DNA from: Atlantibacter hermannii
GTDB lineage: Bacteria; Pseudomonadota; Gammaproteobacteria; Enterobacterales; Enterobacteriaceae
Reading direction: 5' to 3'
Assembly (NCBI RefSeq): GCF_009907385.1
Contig: NZ_JAAATR010000042.1
Coordinates: 186,001-250,000, forward strand
DNA length: 64,000 nt
A model generated the notes under the pieces. That model saw only the letters and a program-made list of their open reading frames with translations. It did not search any database and was not told where the DNA came from. Positions 31,147-42,892 of the stretch are shown here, piece after piece; within the stretch, counting starts at the first letter, position 1; the number at the start of each line of letters is the position of its first letter. The translations under genes and the position numbers were made by a program.

Positions 31147-31689
31147 TTACGGTAACAGGCTCTTGACGTCGATAGGCTTGGCTTCGTTCTCTGCTTCGCC
31201 TTTGTCTTTTCCGTCGATTGCCATACCTGCCATCCGGTAGAAGTTGTACTCCGGGTATTTGCCCGGACCGGAAATCAGCAGATCCTCTTTCTCGTACACC
31301 AGATCCTGACGTTTGAACTCGCCCATTTCGAAATCCGGCGTCAGCTGGATTGCGGTGGTCGGGCAGGCCTCTTCGCACATGCCGCAGAAAATGCAGCGTG
31401 AGAAGTTGATGCGGAAAAATTCCGGATACCAGCGGCCATCCACGGTTTCTGCTTTTTGCAGCGAGATACAGCCTACCGGACAGGCTACCGCACACAGGTT
31501 ACAGGCAACGCAGCGCTCGGAACCGTCCGGGTCGCGCGTCAGCACGATGCGGCCACGGTAGCGCGGCGGCAGGTAAACCGGCTCTTCCGGATACATGCGG
31601 GTTTCGCGTTTGGCAAAGGCGTGCAAGCCAATCATCCAGATACTACGGACCTGGGTGCCGAAACCCACCACTATGTCTTTCAATGTCAT
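31147..31689 (-). CDS. nuoI: NADH-quinone oxidoreductase subunit I
   Basis: Peripheral-arm subunit (180 aa) with clusters N6a and N6b, carrying electrons toward N2. Two ferredoxin motifs are complete: [12 protein letters not shown] and [12 protein letters not shown]. Start set at 31689 ([11 protein letters not shown]) by alignment to E. coli; the frame extends 27 codons upstream into nuoH. Eleven bases separate it from nuoJ. Confidence 0.97.
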   Translation of the reverse strand: MTLKDIVVGFGTQVRSIWMIGLHAFAKRETRMYPEEPVYLPPRYRGRIVLTRDPDGSERCVACNLCAVACPVGCISLQKAETVDGRWYPEFFRINFSRCIFCGMCEEACPTTAIQLTPDFEMGEFKRQDLVYEKEDLLISGPGKYPEYNFYRMAGMAIDGKDKGEAENEAKPIDVKSLLP

Positions 31690-31703
31690 GGTTTTTTCAC
31701 CCC

Positions 31704-32681
31704 TTATTGCGCCTGCCACAAAATGACAGCCGCCGTTGCCAACAAATTGAGAAGCGTCAACGGCAGGCACACTTTCCAGCCGAAGGACATTACCTGGTCA
31801 TAACGCGGACGCGGTAATGAGGCGCGAATCAAAATAAACATCATCATGAAGAACGCGGTTTTCAGCGCGAACCAGATGAAAGGAGGCAACCATGGGCCAT
31901 GCCAGCCACCGAAGAACAGCGTGACCATCAGCGCCGACACGGTAACAATACCGATGTACTCGCCCACGAAGAACAGACCGAATTTCATACCGGAATATTC
32001 GATGTGGTAACCATCCGCCAGTTCCTGCTCGGCTTCCGGTTGGTCAAACGGGTGACGGTGACACACCGCCACGCCGGCAATCGCAAAGGTTACAAAACCA
32101 AAGAACTGCGGAATGACGTTCCAGATGTCCGCCTGGTTATTGACGATGTCGGTCATGTTAAATGAACCCGCCTGCGCCACCACGCCCATCAGAGAGAGGC
32201 CTAAAAACACTTCGTAGCTCAGGGTCTGCGCAGACGCACGCATCGCCCCCAGCAGGGAGTATTTGTTGTTGCTCGACCAGCCGGCGAACAGCACCGCGTA
32301 CACCGCGAGGCCTGCCATCATCAGGAAGAACAGGATGCCGATGTTGAGATCGGCCACTACCCAGTTCGGGCTGACCGGCACAATCGCAAAGGCCAACAGC
32401 AGCGAGGTAAAGGCGATCATCGGCGCCAGCGTAAAGATGACGCGGTCGGTAAAGCGCGGGACCCAGTCTTCTTTAAAGAACATCTTGATCATGTCCGCGA
32501 CCAGCTGGAGCGAACCGCCCCAGCCTACGCGGTTCGGTCCGTAGCGGTTCTGGAACAGGCCCAGAAGGCGGCGTTCGCCGAAGCTCATGAACGCCCCGCA
32601 AGTTACCACTACCAGCAGAATGACAACCGCTTTCAGGATGGTCAGCAGAATCTCAATAACATCCGGTGTTAACCAACTCAT
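31704..32681 (-). CDS. nuoH: NADH-quinone oxidoreductase subunit H
   Basis: Membrane subunit (325 aa, eight helices) forming the quinone chamber with NuoB and NuoCD. Visible are the quinone-site loop [19 protein letters not shown] and the acidic segment [18 protein letters not shown]. The start overlaps the nuoG stop by 4 bases. Confidence 0.97.
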   Translation of the reverse strand: MSWLTPDVIEILLTILKAVVILLVVVTCGAFMSFGERRLLGLFQNRYGPNRVGWGGSLQLVADMIKMFFKEDWVPRFTDRVIFTLAPMIAFTSLLLAFAIVPVSPNWVVADLNIGILFFLMMAGLAVYAVLFAGWSSNNKYSLLGAMRASAQTLSYEVFLGLSLMGVVAQAGSFNMTDIVNNQADIWNVIPQFFGFVTFAIAGVAVCHRHPFDQPEAEQELADGYHIEYSGMKFGLFFVGEYIGIVTVSALMVTLFFGGWHGPWLPPFIWFALKTAFFMMMFILIRASLPRPRYDQVMSFGWKVCLPLTLLNLLATAAVILWQAQ

Positions 32682-35404
32682 TGTTGAGCCTCCTGCAGAT
32701 CCTTAAGACGCGCACCGGCCAGCACTGGCGCGATACCCGGCATGCCCATAGGTAAGCCGACCTGCCCTGCCGTCAGCCCTTCGGAGATCACCAGCGGTAA
32801 GGTCACGGTCTGCCCGTCGTAATTGAAGGAGACCTTCGCGCCCGCGTTCACGCCAAGCTTCGCGGCATCCACCGGGTTGAGCTTGATGTACGGCTGCGGC
32901 ATACGGCTCTGGAACACCGGCGAACGCTGCGACATCTCATCGCTGCCGAACAGGTGGTAGTACGGCGCGATACGCCATTCACCGTCCTGCGCCGTGAAGC
33001 CTGCCGGTACGTCGCTGAAGTAATCCAGACCGGTTTCCGACGCTTCGATCAGGCGCACGCCCGGATCGCCGTGGCGCAGTTTCCCGCCCACTTCGTCCTG
33101 GAATTTGTTCCAGGCCTGCGGGGAGTTCCAGCCCGGAGCCCAGGCGAACGGCACCTGAGAACGCGGCGCATCCGGATGGTTGTTCCCTTCCATGGAGAAG
33201 GCGAACATGGTGTCTTTGTCCTGCGGCTGGCGCGGTTCGTGCACGCTGATGTTGGCGCGCATCGCGGTACGGCCACTGTAGCGGTGCGGTTCACGAGCCA
33301 GTTTCTGTCCGCGAATGCGGAAAGAGGCATCCGGCGCGGCGTTTTTAATGCCCGCGAGCTGCGGCAACTGTTCAACCACCGCGTCGATGACATGGTCAAG
33401 CTGCGTCCAGTCCACTTCACGGCTCTTCACGGTGCTGTGCAGGGAGTGCAGCCAGCGCCAGCTTTCCAGCATGGTGATGCTGCTGTCGTAGTAAGACGGC
33501 TCATACACCTGGAAGAAGCGCTGTGCGCGGCCTTCGTTGTTGATAACCGTACCGTCGCTCTCGGCGAAGCTCGCGGTGGACAGTACCAGATGGGCTTTGT
33601 CCATGATCGCGGTGCGCTGATGGTCGATAACCATCACCAGCGGCGCTTTGCTGAGCGCCGCATCAACGCGCGCGGCAGAAGCGTGGCGGTGCAGATCGTT
33701 TTCCAGCACCACAACCGCGTCGGCGGCCCCGGTTTCCAGCTCGGTCAGCGCGTCGTCAAGCGAACCGCCGCCGATCATGCCGAGGCCAACGCTGTTAACC
33801 GCACGGGCAATCATCGTAATGCCGACATCCGCGCCACGGCCTTTCAGGGCTTTCGCCACGTTAGCCGCTGCGTGGATCACGTCAGCGCTGCCAGCGTTGG
33901 TGCCGGAGATGATCAACGGTTTTTTGGCACCGGCCAGCGCCTGTACGATCACGTCGATCTTGTTTTGCAAATCGCGATCGATGCCGTCAACCGCCGGGGC
34001 GCTGTTATCCAGGCCGTGGGCAATGGCGAAACCTAAACGCGCCTGGTCTTCAACCGGCGCGCGGTAGGTCCACGCGGCGATATCATCCAGACGGGTGTTA
34101 TCGACGTTGGTGACGAACAGCGGGTGTCTAGCGCGCTGGCCGATGTTCAGGATCGCCGCAATCTGCCAGTCGGCCACTTTCTGGGCCGCCGCCATTTCGC
34201 GCGCTTTGCCTTTCACCGCCTGACGCACCGCCAGGGCCGCGCGGGCACCGGTCTGGGTCAGGTCTTCGCCGAGGATCAATACCGCGTCGTAAGATTCGAT
34301 TTCACGCAGCGCCGGGGTATGGACGCCGCTGTTGCGCAGCACGTCCAGCATCAGCTGGAGGCGCTGTTGTTCGCCCGCCGCGATACCGGTGTAGAAGTTT
34401 TCCGCGCCCACCAGTTCGCGCAGCGCGAAGTTGCTCTCCACGCTGGCGCGCGGGGAACCGATGCCGATCACTTTCTTCGACTGGCGCAGAATATCCGCCG
34501 CCCCTTGCATCGCCTGCTCGGCGTTGAGGGTGATCCAGTCATCGCCACGGCGCTGAACCGGCTGACGCGGACGGTCCTTCAGGTTGACGTAGCCATAGCC
34601 GAAACGGCCGCGATCGCACAGGAAGTAGTGGTTCACGGTGCCGTTGTAGCGGTTTTCGATACGGCGCAGTTCGCCATAGCGTTCGCCCGGGCTGGTGTTG
34701 CAACCCAGCGAGCACTGCTGGCAGATGCTCGGCGCGAACTGCATGTCCCATTTACGGTTATAGCGTTCGGAGTGGGTTTTATCGGTGAATACGCCGGTCG
34801 GGCAGATTTCCACCAGGTTGCCGGAGAACTCGCTTTCCAGCGTGCCGTCTTCCGGGCGACCAAAGTAGACGTTGTCGTGTGCGCCATACACGCCCAGATC
34901 TTCGCCGTCTGCGTAGTCTTTGTAGTAACGCACGCAGCGGTAGCAGGCGATACAGCGGTTCATCTCGTGGGAGATAAACGGACCGAGATCCTGATTGCGG
35001 TGGGTACGTTTGGTAAAACGATAGCGGCGGAAGCTATGACCGGTCATGACCGTCATATCCTGAAGATGGCAGTTACCGCCTTCTTCACACACCGGGCAGT
35101 CATGCGGATGGTTAGTCATCAACCATTCCACAACGCTTTCGCGGAACTGCTTCGCTTCTTCGTCATCAATAGAAATAAAAGTGCCGTCGGTTGCCGGTGT
35201 CATACAGGACATCACCAGGCGACCGCGGGTATCTTCCGCGTTCTGATATTGCTTCACCGCACACTGGCGGCAAGCTCCAACGCTCCCCAGCGCTGGATGC
35301 CAGCAAAAATAAGGAATATCAAGACCCATAGAGAGACAAGCTTCTAACAGGTTGTCCGCTCCATTGACCTCGTATTCTTTGCCGTCTACATGAATCGTAG
35401 CCAT
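32678..35404 (-). CDS. nuoG: NADH-quinone oxidoreductase subunit G
   Basis: Largest peripheral-arm subunit (908 aa). In order: a [2Fe-2S] domain ([18 protein letters not shown]), the His-ligated N5 site ([14 protein letters not shown]), N4 ([13 protein letters not shown]), and the extra N7 cluster (CQQCSLGC with a later Cys in FLCDRGR), then a molybdopterin-oxidoreductase-like body without cofactor. Start set at 35404 ([11 protein letters not shown]): GGAAG lies about 10 bases before it, whereas the ATG at 35413 would sit one base from that site. It follows nuoF by 87 bases. Confidence 0.95.
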   Translation of the reverse strand: MATIHVDGKEYEVNGADNLLEACLSMGLDIPYFCWHPALGSVGACRQCAVKQYQNAEDTRGRLVMSCMTPATDGTFISIDDEEAKQFRESVVEWLMTNHPHDCPVCEEGGNCHLQDMTVMTGHSFRRYRFTKRTHRNQDLGPFISHEMNRCIACYRCVRYYKDYADGEDLGVYGAHDNVYFGRPEDGTLESEFSGNLVEICPTGVFTDKTHSERYNRKWDMQFAPSICQQCSLGCNTSPGERYGELRRIENRYNGTVNHYFLCDRGRFGYGYVNLKDRPRQPVQRRGDDWITLNAEQAMQGAADILRQSKKVIGIGSPRASVESNFALRELVGAENFYTGIAAGEQQRLQLMLDVLRNSGVHTPALREIESYDAVLILGEDLTQTGARAALAVRQAVKGKAREMAAAQKVADWQIAAILNIGQRARHPLFVTNVDNTRLDDIAAWTYRAPVEDQARLGFAIAHGLDNSAPAVDGIDRDLQNKIDVIVQALAGAKKPLIISGTNAGSADVIHAAANVAKALKGRGADVGITMIARAVNSVGLGMIGGGSLDDALTELETGAADAVVVLENDLHRHASAARVDAALSKAPLVMVIDHQRTAIMDKAHLVLSTASFAESDGTVINNEGRAQRFFQVYEPSYYDSSITMLESWRWLHSLHSTVKSREVDWTQLDHVIDAVVEQLPQLAGIKNAAPDASFRIRGQKLAREPHRYSGRTAMRANISVHEPRQPQDKDTMFAFSMEGNNHPDAPRSQVPFAWAPGWNSPQAWNKFQDEVGGKLRHGDPGVRLIEASETGLDYFSDVPAGFTAQDGEWRIAPYYHLFGSDEMSQRSPVFQSRMPQPYIKLNPVDAAKLGVNAGAKVSFNYDGQTVTLPLVISEGLTAGQVGLPMGMPGIAPVLAGARLKDLQEAQQ

Positions 35405-35491
35405 AGTCAGCATGCTTCCAGTTATCTCAGTTTAAAACTGAGCGTTAATCAAATTAGGCTTTTCGCGTCTTTTGCTCTTAAGACGGCAGGA

Positions 35492-36829
35492 TCACCAGCG
35501 TGCTTTTAAAAGGTTCGGCTGAATCCCATTAATCAGATGGGTATTGCTGAACGGCTGTTTGATCCCGGCTTCGAATTCGTCGCGGAAATATTTAATCGCA
35601 CTCTGAAGCGGCTCGACTGCACCTGGCGCGTGCGCGCAGAAGGTTTTGCCTGGGCCCAGGAAGCGGCACAGCTGCTCCAGGGTTTCGATGTCCCCCGGCT
35701 GCCCTTCCCCACGCTCCAGCGCGCGCAGGATCTTCACGCTCCACGGCAAACCGTCACGGCATGGCGTACACCATCCGCAGGATTCACGTGCGAAGAACTC
35801 TTCAAGGTTGCGTACCAGCGAGACCATGCCGATTTCGTGATCCACGGCCATCGCCAGTGCGGTGCCGAGACGGCTGCCCGCTTTACCAATGCTTTCGAAT
35901 TCCATCGGCAGGTCGAGATGCGCTTCAGTCAGGAAGTCAGTCCCCGCGCCGCCTGGCTGCCAGGCTTTAAATTTCAGGCCGTCGCGCATGCCGCCCGCGT
36001 AGTCTTCAAGGATTTCGCGCGCGGTGGTGCCGAACGGCAATTCCCACAGGCCCGGGTTTTTCACGCGGCCTGAGAAACCCATCAGCTTGGTGCCCGCATC
36101 TTTGCTCTTCGAGATGTTCTGATACCACTCCACGCCGTTAGCGAGGATTGCCGGCACGTTGCACAGGGTTTCGACGTTGTTCACACAGGTCGGTTTACCC
36201 CAGACGCCGGAGCTCGCCGGGAACGGCGGCTTGGAGCGCGGGTTAGCGCGGCGGCCTTCCAGCGAGTTAATCAGCGCGGTTTCTTCCCCGCAGATATAAC
36301 GGCCCGCCCCGGTGTGCACGAACAGCTCAAAATCAAAGCCGGAACCGAGAATGTTTTTACCCAGCAGACCCGCTTCGGTGGCTTCTGCGATAGCGCGACG
36401 CAGACGATCCGCTGCTTCGATGTATTCGCCACGCAGGAAGATGTAGCCACGGTAAGCTTTCAGCGCGAACGCGGAGATCAGCATGCCTTCCACCAGCAGG
36501 TGCGGCAGCTGTTCCATCAGAAGACGGTCTTTATAGGTGCCCGGCTCCATTTCATCGGCATTACACAGCAGGTAACGGATGTTCATGGATTCGTCTTTCG
36601 GCATCAGGCTCCACTTCAAACCGGTGGAGAAGCCTGCGCCGCCGCGGCCTTTCAGGCCCGAATCTTTTACCTGATTGACGATGTCGTCCGGCGACAAACC
36701 GGTCAGGGCCTTACGCGCGCCCTCATAGCCGTTTTTGCTGCGGTATTCGTCAAGCCACACTGGCTGTTCATCATCGCGCAGACGCCAGGTCAGCGGATGG
36801 GTTTCTGGAGTGCGAATGACGGTTTTCAT
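35492..36829 (-). CDS. nuoF: NADH-quinone oxidoreductase subunit F
   Basis: NADH-binding flavoprotein subunit (445 aa). Residues of the FMN/NADH fold are in [16 protein letters not shown] and the [12 protein letters not shown] loop; the N3 [4Fe-4S] cluster is bound by [12 protein letters not shown] and a distal cysteine in [11 protein letters not shown]. The start overlaps nuoE by 4 bases, coupling the two dehydrogenase-module subunits. Confidence 0.97.
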   Translation of the reverse strand: MKTVIRTPETHPLTWRLRDDEQPVWLDEYRSKNGYEGARKALTGLSPDDIVNQVKDSGLKGRGGAGFSTGLKWSLMPKDESMNIRYLLCNADEMEPGTYKDRLLMEQLPHLLVEGMLISAFALKAYRGYIFLRGEYIEAADRLRRAIAEATEAGLLGKNILGSGFDFELFVHTGAGRYICGEETALINSLEGRRANPRSKPPFPASSGVWGKPTCVNNVETLCNVPAILANGVEWYQNISKSKDAGTKLMGFSGRVKNPGLWELPFGTTAREILEDYAGGMRDGLKFKAWQPGGAGTDFLTEAHLDLPMEFESIGKAGSRLGTALAMAVDHEIGMVSLVRNLEEFFARESCGWCTPCRDGLPWSVKILRALERGEGQPGDIETLEQLCRFLGPGKTFCAHAPGAVEPLQSAIKYFRDEFEAGIKQPFSNTHLINGIQPNLLKARW

Positions 36830-37326
36830 TTGTACTGCTCCAGCAGGTCAGGGATTTTCTCTGGCGTCAGGTAAGCATGCGTGTCTTCATCGATCATCAT
36901 GCTCGGCCCTTTGTCGCAGTTGCCCAGGCAGCAGGTCGGCAGCAGGGTGAAACGGCCATCAAAGGTCGTCTGGCCCGGCTTGATCTGCAAATGCTTTTCA
37001 ATAGCCGACTGAATGCCCTGGTAACCGGTGATATGGCACACCACGCTATCGCAGTAGCGGATTACGTGGCGGCCAACCGGCTGGCGGAAAATCTGGCTAT
37101 AGAACGTGGCCACGCCTTCGACGTCGCTCGCCGGGATGCCCAGCACCTCGGCAATGGCATAGATTGCGCCGTCCGGCACCCAGCCACGCTGTTTCTGTAC
37201 GATTTTCAGCGCTTCAATGGACGCCGCACGCGGGTCTTCGTAGTGGTGCTTTTCGTGCTCAATTGCCTCACGCTCTGCCGCACTCAGCTCAAAAGCCTCG
37301 GTCTGTGGTTGTTGATTCTCGTGCAT
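36826..37326 (-). CDS. nuoE: NADH-quinone oxidoreductase subunit E
   Basis: Thioredoxin-fold [2Fe-2S] subunit (166 aa) with cluster N1a. The ligands are in [15 protein letters not shown] and [15 protein letters not shown]. Its start is two bases past the nuoCD stop. It partners with NuoF and NuoG in the soluble NADH dehydrogenase module. Confidence 0.97.
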   Translation of the reverse strand: MHENQQPQTEAFELSAAEREAIEHEKHHYEDPRAASIEALKIVQKQRGWVPDGAIYAIAEVLGIPASDVEGVATFYSQIFRQPVGRHVIRYCDSVVCHITGYQGIQSAIEKHLQIKPGQTTFDGRFTLLPTCCLGNCDKGPSMMIDEDTHAYLTPEKIPDLLEQYK

Positions 37327-37328
37327 AA

Positions 37329-39140
37329 TTAGCGATCCACATCAGACATAACAAAATCGATACTACCCAGATAGACAATCAGGTCGGACACCAGGCTGCC
37401 GCGAATGGCAGACGGGATCTGCTGCAGGTGCGGGAAGCTCGGGGTACGAATGCGCGTGCGGTAGCTCATGGTGCTGCCGTCGCTGGTCAGGTAGTAACTG
37501 TTAATACCCTTGGTTGCCTCAACCATCTGGAAGGATTCGTTGGCCGGCATTACCGGACCCCAGGAAACCTGCAGGAAGTGAGTAATCAGGGTTTCGATAT
37601 GTTGCAGCGTGCGCTCTTTCGGCGGCGGCGTGGTCAGCGGGTGATCCGCCTTGAACGGGCCTTCCGGCATGTTCTTGTAGCACTGCTCAAGAATACGCAA
37701 GCTCTGGCGCAGCTCTTCAACTTTGAGCATCACGCGGGTGTAACAGTCGCTGACGCCACCGCCCACCGGCACTTCAAAGTCGAAGTTCTCATAACCGGAA
37801 TACGGACGTGATTTACGCACATCAAAGTTAATACCGGTCGCACGCAGCGCCGCGCCCGTGGTGCCCCACTCCAGCGCTTCTTTCGCGCCGTAAGCGGCAA
37901 CGCCCTGGGAACGGCCCTTCAGGATGGTGTTGCGCAACGCCGCTTTTTCATAGGAATCAAGACGCTTCGGCATCCAGTCGAGGAATTCGCGCAGCAGACG
38001 TTCCCAGCCTTTCGGCAGATCGTGGGCGACGCCGCCAATGCGGAACCAGGCCGGGTGCATACGGAAGCCGGTGATGGCTTCGACTAAATCATAAATTTTC
38101 TGGCGATCAGTAAAGGCAAAGAACACCGGCGTCATCGCGCCAACGTCCTGAATAAACGTCGAAATATAAAGCAGATGGCTGTTAATGCGGAAGAGTTCGG
38201 AGAGCATTACGCGAATCACATTAACGCGATCCGGCACGGTGATCCCCGCGAGTTTTTCTACCGCCAGCACGTATGGCATTTCATTAACGCAACCGCCAAG
38301 ATATTCAATGCGGTCGGTGTACGGGATGTAGCTGTGCCAGGACTGGCGCTCGCCCATCTTCTCGGCGCCACGGTGGTGGTAACCGACATCCGGTACGCAG
38401 TCGACAATCTCTTCGCCGTCCAGCTGCAGGATGATGCGGAACGCACCGTGCGCAGACGGGTGGTTCGGGCCGAGGTTCAGGAACATGAAATCTTCATGTT
38501 CTGTCCCGCGCTTCATCCCCCACTCTTCCGGTTTGAAGGTCAACGCCTCCATTTCCAGATCCTGCTTCTGCTTTGTCAGTTCGAACGGGTCGAATTCAGT
38601 CGCACGTGCAGGGTAGTCTTTACGCAGCGGGTGGCCTTCCCAGGTGTTCGGCATCATGATGCGCGTCAGGTGCGGGTGTCCGGTAAAGGTAATACCGAAC
38701 ATCTCCCAGGTCTCACGCTCATACCAGTTGGCGTTCGGGAACAGGTTGGTGAGCGTCGGCACGTTCAGATCGTTTTCTAAAAATGCCACCTTCAGCATGA
38801 TGTCGCGGTTGCGATCGATAGAAATCAGGTGGTAGAAAACGGAAAAATCCGCGGCCGGTAAACCGTCGCGGTGGGTGCGGAGACGCTCATCCATGCCATG
38901 CAAATCGAACAGCATGACGTAGGGCTTAGGGAGCCGTTTGAGGAAATCCACTACTTCCAGTAATTGTTCACGCTTTACCCACACCACCGGTACGCCGGTG
39001 CGGGTCGCCTGAACAGTAAAGGCATCCGGCCCAAAACGGTTACGCAGTTCGCCGATGACCGGATCATCGAGATGATCGCGGGTTTGCCATGCTGGCAGTA
39101 CGGCGTCTTGCGCGGTTAAATCGGTCATATTTTTCACCAT
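37329..39140 (-). CDS. nuoC: NADH-quinone oxidoreductase fused subunit C/D
   Basis: A fusion of the 30-kDa (NuoC) and 49-kDa (NuoD) subunits, 603 aa, as in E. coli and other gammaproteobacteria. The C part ends near [17 protein letters not shown]; the D part carries the quinone-site histidine region [15 protein letters not shown] and continues to the conserved [16 protein letters not shown] end. Start taken at 39140 ([11 protein letters not shown]) by alignment with E. coli; ATG 39128 (MTDLTAQ) behind GGTGA is an alternative. The linker near residue 12 has three residues more than I recall for E. coli. Confidence 0.94.
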   Translation of the reverse strand: MVKNMTDLTAQDAVLPAWQTRDHLDDPVIGELRNRFGPDAFTVQATRTGVPVVWVKREQLLEVVDFLKRLPKPYVMLFDLHGMDERLRTHRDGLPAADFSVFYHLISIDRNRDIMLKVAFLENDLNVPTLTNLFPNANWYERETWEMFGITFTGHPHLTRIMMPNTWEGHPLRKDYPARATEFDPFELTKQKQDLEMEALTFKPEEWGMKRGTEHEDFMFLNLGPNHPSAHGAFRIILQLDGEEIVDCVPDVGYHHRGAEKMGERQSWHSYIPYTDRIEYLGGCVNEMPYVLAVEKLAGITVPDRVNVIRVMLSELFRINSHLLYISTFIQDVGAMTPVFFAFTDRQKIYDLVEAITGFRMHPAWFRIGGVAHDLPKGWERLLREFLDWMPKRLDSYEKAALRNTILKGRSQGVAAYGAKEALEWGTTGAALRATGINFDVRKSRPYSGYENFDFEVPVGGGVSDCYTRVMLKVEELRQSLRILEQCYKNMPEGPFKADHPLTTPPPKERTLQHIETLITHFLQVSWGPVMPANESFQMVEATKGINSYYLTSDGSTMSYRTRIRTPSFPHLQQIPSAIRGSLVSDLIVYLGSIDFVMSDVDR

Positions 39141-39229
39141 TGCAAATGGTTCTTTGGTGACTGCCGGAAGTGGCTTCGCGCTATTGTTTATTGATATGCG
39201 AAGGCTGTTCCACATCCAACAGGCGCAAA

Positions 39230-39904
39230 TTAAATCTCGTCTGGTGTACGCAAGTTAGTTACAGCAATGCGTTCGCCACGTTTACGGTCGCGTTCTGACT
39301 GCATATTGGCGCGGTATACGCCCTGATCGCCAACCACCCAGGACAGAGGGCGACGCTCTTTGCCGATAGACTCCTGCAGCAGCATCAGCGCCTGCATGTA
39401 AGCCTCCGGACGCGGCGGGCAGCCAGGGATGTACACGTCCACCGGTATGAACTTATCCACGCCCTGAACCACGGAGTAGATGTCGTACATGCCGCCAGAG
39501 TTTGCGCACGCGCCCATGGAGATGACCCATTTTGGCTCAAGCATCTGGTCATACAGACGTTGGATAACCGGCGCCATTTTGGTAAAGCAGGTGCCAGCCA
39601 CCACCATCAGGTCAGCCTGACGCGGGGACGCACGCAATACTTCTGCACCGAAACGCGCTACGTCATGGACTGCGGTAAACGACGTCACCATTTCCACGTA
39701 GCAGCAGGAAAGGCCAAAGTTATAAGGCCAGATTGAGTTTTTACGACCCCAGTTCACCATGTCGTGTACGGCATTCTCGAGTTTGCCCATGTACACACTA
39801 CGATGAACGTGCTGCTCCAGGGGATCGGTCACGATCTCCTGTTTCTGCAGGGGGTAACGGTCATTCTCACCGTCAGGATCGATGCGGGTGAGCGTATAAT
39901 CCAT
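39230..39904 (-). CDS. nuoB: NADH-quinone oxidoreductase subunit B
   Basis: Subunit with cluster N2, the last iron-sulfur centre before quinone (224 aa). Ligands are in [21 protein letters not shown] and [12 protein letters not shown]. The segment around residues 31-45 ([20 protein letters not shown]) is about four residues longer than in E. coli, a minor surface difference. It starts 15 bases after nuoA. Confidence 0.96.
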   Translation of the reverse strand: MDYTLTRIDPDGENDRYPLQKQEIVTDPLEQHVHRSVYMGKLENAVHDMVNWGRKNSIWPYNFGLSCCYVEMVTSFTAVHDVARFGAEVLRASPRQADLMVVAGTCFTKMAPVIQRLYDQMLEPKWVISMGACANSGGMYDIYSVVQGVDKFIPVDVYIPGCPPRPEAYMQALMLLQESIGKERRPLSWVVGDQGVYRANMQSERDRKRGERIAVTNLRTPDEI

Positions 39905-39919
39905 CTTAATGCCTCGCTG

Positions 39920-40366
39920 TTACTGCGGATGACGATTAGTGTGACTGCCAGGTTCAGGGTTAATTTGGCTACGACGCGAGCGAGCGGGCGTCCAGTCCAG
40001 CGCACCGATACGTGCCAGATAAACCAGACCAGCCAGTAACACTAAAATGAAAATTGCGGCCTCAACAAAGCCAACCCATCCGCTTTCACGGATAGAGGTT
40101 GACCATGCAAAGAGATACAGGGCTTCCACGTCGAAGATGACGAAGAACATCGCCACCAGATAAAACTTAGCGGAAAGTCGCAGACGAGCGGTGCCGACGG
40201 AGTCGATCCCTGATTCGAAAGGCGTGTTTTTCTGACGACCGCGCGCGCGACCACCCAGAAAGAAAGCGCCCGCCAACATCAGGCAACACAGGCCGATGGC
40301 GATGATAAGAAAGATAGCGAATGCCCAATGATGAGCGATGACTTCAGTGGATGTAGACATACTCAT
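39920..40366 (-). CDS. nuoA: NADH-quinone oxidoreductase subunit A
   Basis: First gene of the operon: a membrane subunit (148 aa, three helices) next to the quinone site. Conserved motifs are [21 protein letters not shown] and [15 protein letters not shown] (acidic pair in helix 2), quoted in parts. Two ATG codons at 40366 and 40360 are possible; the first is taken, as in E. coli ([14 protein letters not shown]). Confidence 0.96.
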   Translation of the reverse strand: MSMSTSTEVIAHHWAFAIFLIIAIGLCCLMLAGAFFLGGRARGRQKNTPFESGIDSVGTARLRLSAKFYLVAMFFVIFDVEALYLFAWSTSIRESGWVGFVEAAIFILVLLAGLVYLARIGALDWTPARSRRSQINPEPGSHTNRHPQ

Positions 40367-40910
40367 TGCTTAACTCTAATGGTGACGATGTTAATCTCTG
40401 CTCTTACTGGCAGATGAACGTCACATTGATTCATGGGGAGGAATAAAAAAACCGTACAACCACTACCAAAACAGGGCTCAAGCAGCGAATTGATGGGCAT
40501 TTTTACTCCTTTCTATAACCTTTTGTCAACTTTAACAAAAGTATCCTCACATTAATTTACATCAGCAGCACATCATTAACATTTAATGCCTTTAACCTGC
40601 TTTCTGACGCCAGCAGATCTTAGTTTTCATGTTGTTGAATCGTGTCCGTTGTGTGAGCTGTGTAAAAACGCCCCTTTATTTTGGCAGGAATTCTCAACTA
40701 TTCATCCCCCCTGGTAAGGGTATTTTCTTGATCTGAGACACGGTTCTGTTAATTGACAGGAAAAAAAAACAACAAAAATGCTGATTTTTTAACATTAGGT
40801 GCCGTTCCAATCATTTTGAAAGGCTGTTTTGCTTCTGGCTCGGCCTTCGCCTGATTCCGCTGGGATGAAATGCGGGAACATTTTGCCGCTTTACTGTCCC
40901 TGTTATGTGC
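40367..40910 (-). promoter_or_regulatory. Long leader and promoter region of the nuo operon
   Basis: More than 500 bases without a gene between nuoA and the lrhA terminator. It is A+T rich, with T-rich runs near 40501-40560 and 40690-40800. An inverted repeat TTTTGT-N8-ACAAAA lies at 40521-40540. In E. coli a region of this size upstream of nuo holds binding sites for ArcA, NarL, FNR, IHF and Fis. I cannot place individual sites with confidence. Confidence 0.55.
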
Positions 40911-40950
40911 AAAAAATAAGCCCCGGATGCCATTATAAGCATCAGGGGCT
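40911..40950 (-). terminator. Intrinsic terminator of lrhA
   Basis: A 12-bp stem with one mismatch (40919-40930 with 40939-40950), an 8-base loop, and on the minus strand a following TTATTTTTT tract (40911-40918). It lies 31 bases past the lrhA stop. Confidence 0.88.
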
Positions 40951-40980
40951 TGTTTATAACAGTTATCCTTTGGGAGGAGG

Positions 40981-41913
40981 CTATTCGAGCCCATCCTCGA
41001 TGAGCATGCTGTTTCCTTCCGTCGCGGCCATCTGGTAGCCCCACGGATTATAGTGGGTCTGCATGGCCTGAAAAATTACCTGGGTCAGTTCGTTGCCGCT
41101 CTGCGGATTACGGCACAGCAGGTATTCCGTTTCCGGCAACATCGGCAGCCCTTCGCTGATACCCAGCACGCGTAACTCCGGGCTCATCATTTCGACCGGA
41201 CGGGCCGTTATCCCTAACCCCGCTTTCACCGCCGCGCGCACCGCCGCAAGGGTGGAGGCCATATAGGAGATCCGCCAGGGAATGTTCTCGCTATTGAGAT
41301 GTGAAATTATTACATCGCGATAGGGACTGGGTTCGTCTAACACCACCAGCGGCACGGGCTCGCCTTTCGGCAGAATGAAATCCGCCGCGCAATACCACAG
41401 CGTAGGAGACGTTCTCAGCACCATGCATTCCGCGTTATCCGGCTGTGTGGTCGTCACCACCAGATCGACTTCATGCTGCATCAGCATTTCGATCATGTAA
41501 GGATTGCGTTTAACTCTCACATCAAGCGAAATCTTCGGATAAACCGAACTAATGCGATTTAAAATAAAAGGCAGGATGGTATCTGCGGATTCATCGGATG
41601 CGCCGATAGTCAGGGAGCCCTGAAGGCTGCTAAACATTAGCGACGTACATGCTTCATCATTGAAGCGTAAAATTTTACGGGCATAGCCCAGCAGTTGGAT
41701 ACCATGCTCAGTAAGCAATTTGTTGCGACCATGGCGAGCAAAAAGCTCTTTGCCGACGAGCTGCTCCAGCCGCTGCATTTGCTGGCTTACGGCTGATTGA
41801 GTCCTGCATACTGCCGCCGCTGCCGCCGCAAACGTGTTCAAATCGGCAACGGCAACAAACGTTCTCAGCAGATCGAGGTCGAGATTAAGGATCGGACGAT
41901 TTGCGTTTATCAT
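40981..41913 (-). CDS. lrhA: LysR-type regulator LrhA (HexA family)
   Basis: A LysR regulator (310 aa from the chosen start). The N-terminal helix-turn-helix ([20 protein letters not shown]) is followed by the linker helix ([14 protein letters not shown]) and an effector domain. In E. coli LrhA represses flagellar master genes flhDC and affects fimbriae and RpoS; the Erwinia homologue HexA represses exoenzymes. Start set at 41913 ([16 protein letters not shown]), matching E. coli. An ATG at 41940 adds nine residues but has no ribosome site. The C-terminal third differs more from E. coli than the rest. Confidence 0.92.
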   Translation of the reverse strand: MINANRPILNLDLDLLRTFVAVADLNTFAAAAAAVCRTQSAVSQQMQRLEQLVGKELFARHGRNKLLTEHGIQLLGYARKILRFNDEACTSLMFSSLQGSLTIGASDESADTILPFILNRISSVYPKISLDVRVKRNPYMIEMLMQHEVDLVVTTTQPDNAECMVLRTSPTLWYCAADFILPKGEPVPLVVLDEPSPYRDVIISHLNSENIPWRISYMASTLAAVRAAVKAGLGITARPVEMMSPELRVLGISEGLPMLPETEYLLCRNPQSGNELTQVIFQAMQTHYNPWGYQMAATEGNSMLIEDGLE

Positions 41914-42801
41914 ATTGTTATTCACTATCAGGTGGCTCATAGGGAGCTGCCCCGGATCTGTTGCTATGTGTTATCGAAGCGCCAGCAATTCCATTTGAAG
42001 CATGCATCCTTTCGGTAAAAATCTGCTGGAGAAGATTTCCAGCGCAATCATTCTGAATTAGTCCTTTAAGTCATACATATAGCTGACTTTTGCGCGCTGA
42101 ATAATATCTACAGATATAACATACAAACCCTAAAAAAAAATTACCAGTAGCTAGATCCGCTGGATGAAATAATTTTTTATTCGTTTCAGTTAAGCGTAAC
42201 GTGAAAACGCCTAACGCGGGTTTACCAGACAAATCATTGTAAGAATTTAATTTTTATTCTTAAATAAAATAAGCCAGTTAAAACAATAAGTTAAATTCAA
42301 CATACTGGTTAGATAACACGAAAAAAACGATGAAACACCGTTAAGACTCAGGTAGAACCTGGCGATAATATCCTAAATCGCCCTATTTTTTAAGTCTCGA
42401 TACGATTAATCTCATCGAGTTAATGTTTTAAGAGCTAATTAAGATTGTTCAGATAATCTGTTTAACTCGCCAGGCTTTCGACTAATAATTAAATTTCCTT
42501 AATAATTACAAATAAGATTTTGTTTACACAGAAGCCAGACTTGCGGTGACTGCATCCTTGAAAAGGGGATACACACATCAGTGCGTAAAATTAAACATTC
42601 ATTTTTTCTGAGTATTTGTCAGAAGTAATTTGCTCAGGCCTTACTTCACGCAGCAGATATTTCACATAAAAAGTATAAACCTCCCAGCGCTACGCTGTAA
42701 ATCAATATTAAAAACCACACATACTTGTTTATTTAGGATTTAATATCGAAATGTGATAACAAACCATGCTAATGCTCGAAGGGGATTTTATTATGCCTCT
42801 T
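41914..42801. promoter_or_regulatory. Long divergent lrhA/alaA intergenic region
   Basis: About 890 bases without a convincing gene. It is strongly A+T rich, especially 42060-42760, unlike the flanking G+C-rich genes. E. coli has a similarly long space here, consistent with an extended, regulated lrhA leader (LysR autoregulation) and an H-NS-prone region. Small open frames exist, but none has a ribosome site and protein-like composition. Confidence 0.55.
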
Positions 42802-42868
42802 TGCGCACACCTTCAAAACCCTCCTGCAGGAGAGTACATTGTGCGCATCCGCTTCCACGGCAGGAAGC
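42802..42868 (+). promoter_or_regulatory. Structured 5' leader of alaA
   Basis: Nested symmetry just upstream of alaA: TGCGCACA (42802-42809) pairs with TGTGCGCA (42840-42847), enclosing the perfect palindrome CTCCTGCAGGAG (42821-42832). A second hairpin GCTTCC/GGAAGC with a 6-base loop follows at 42851-42868. The ribosome site AAAAAGG begins about 10 bases later. It could be a regulatory leader; no known riboswitch was recognised. Confidence 0.45.
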
Positions 42869-42892
42869 ACGGCTCACAAAAAGGTTTGATGC

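Noticed and set aside
31136-31495. N-terminal extension of nuoJ
   Set aside because: The frame is open for 120 codons upstream but lies inside nuoI; the family start is at 31135.
34124-35347. A 407-codon plus-strand open frame (and one at 32954-34036) opposite nuoG
   Set aside because: These are shadows of nuoG with Ala/Arg/His-rich composition and no ribosome site.
40521-40540. TTTTGT-N8-ACAAAA inverted repeat in the nuo upstream region as an operator
   Set aside because: Short arms in an A+T-rich region occur easily by chance; it matches no regulator that I can name.
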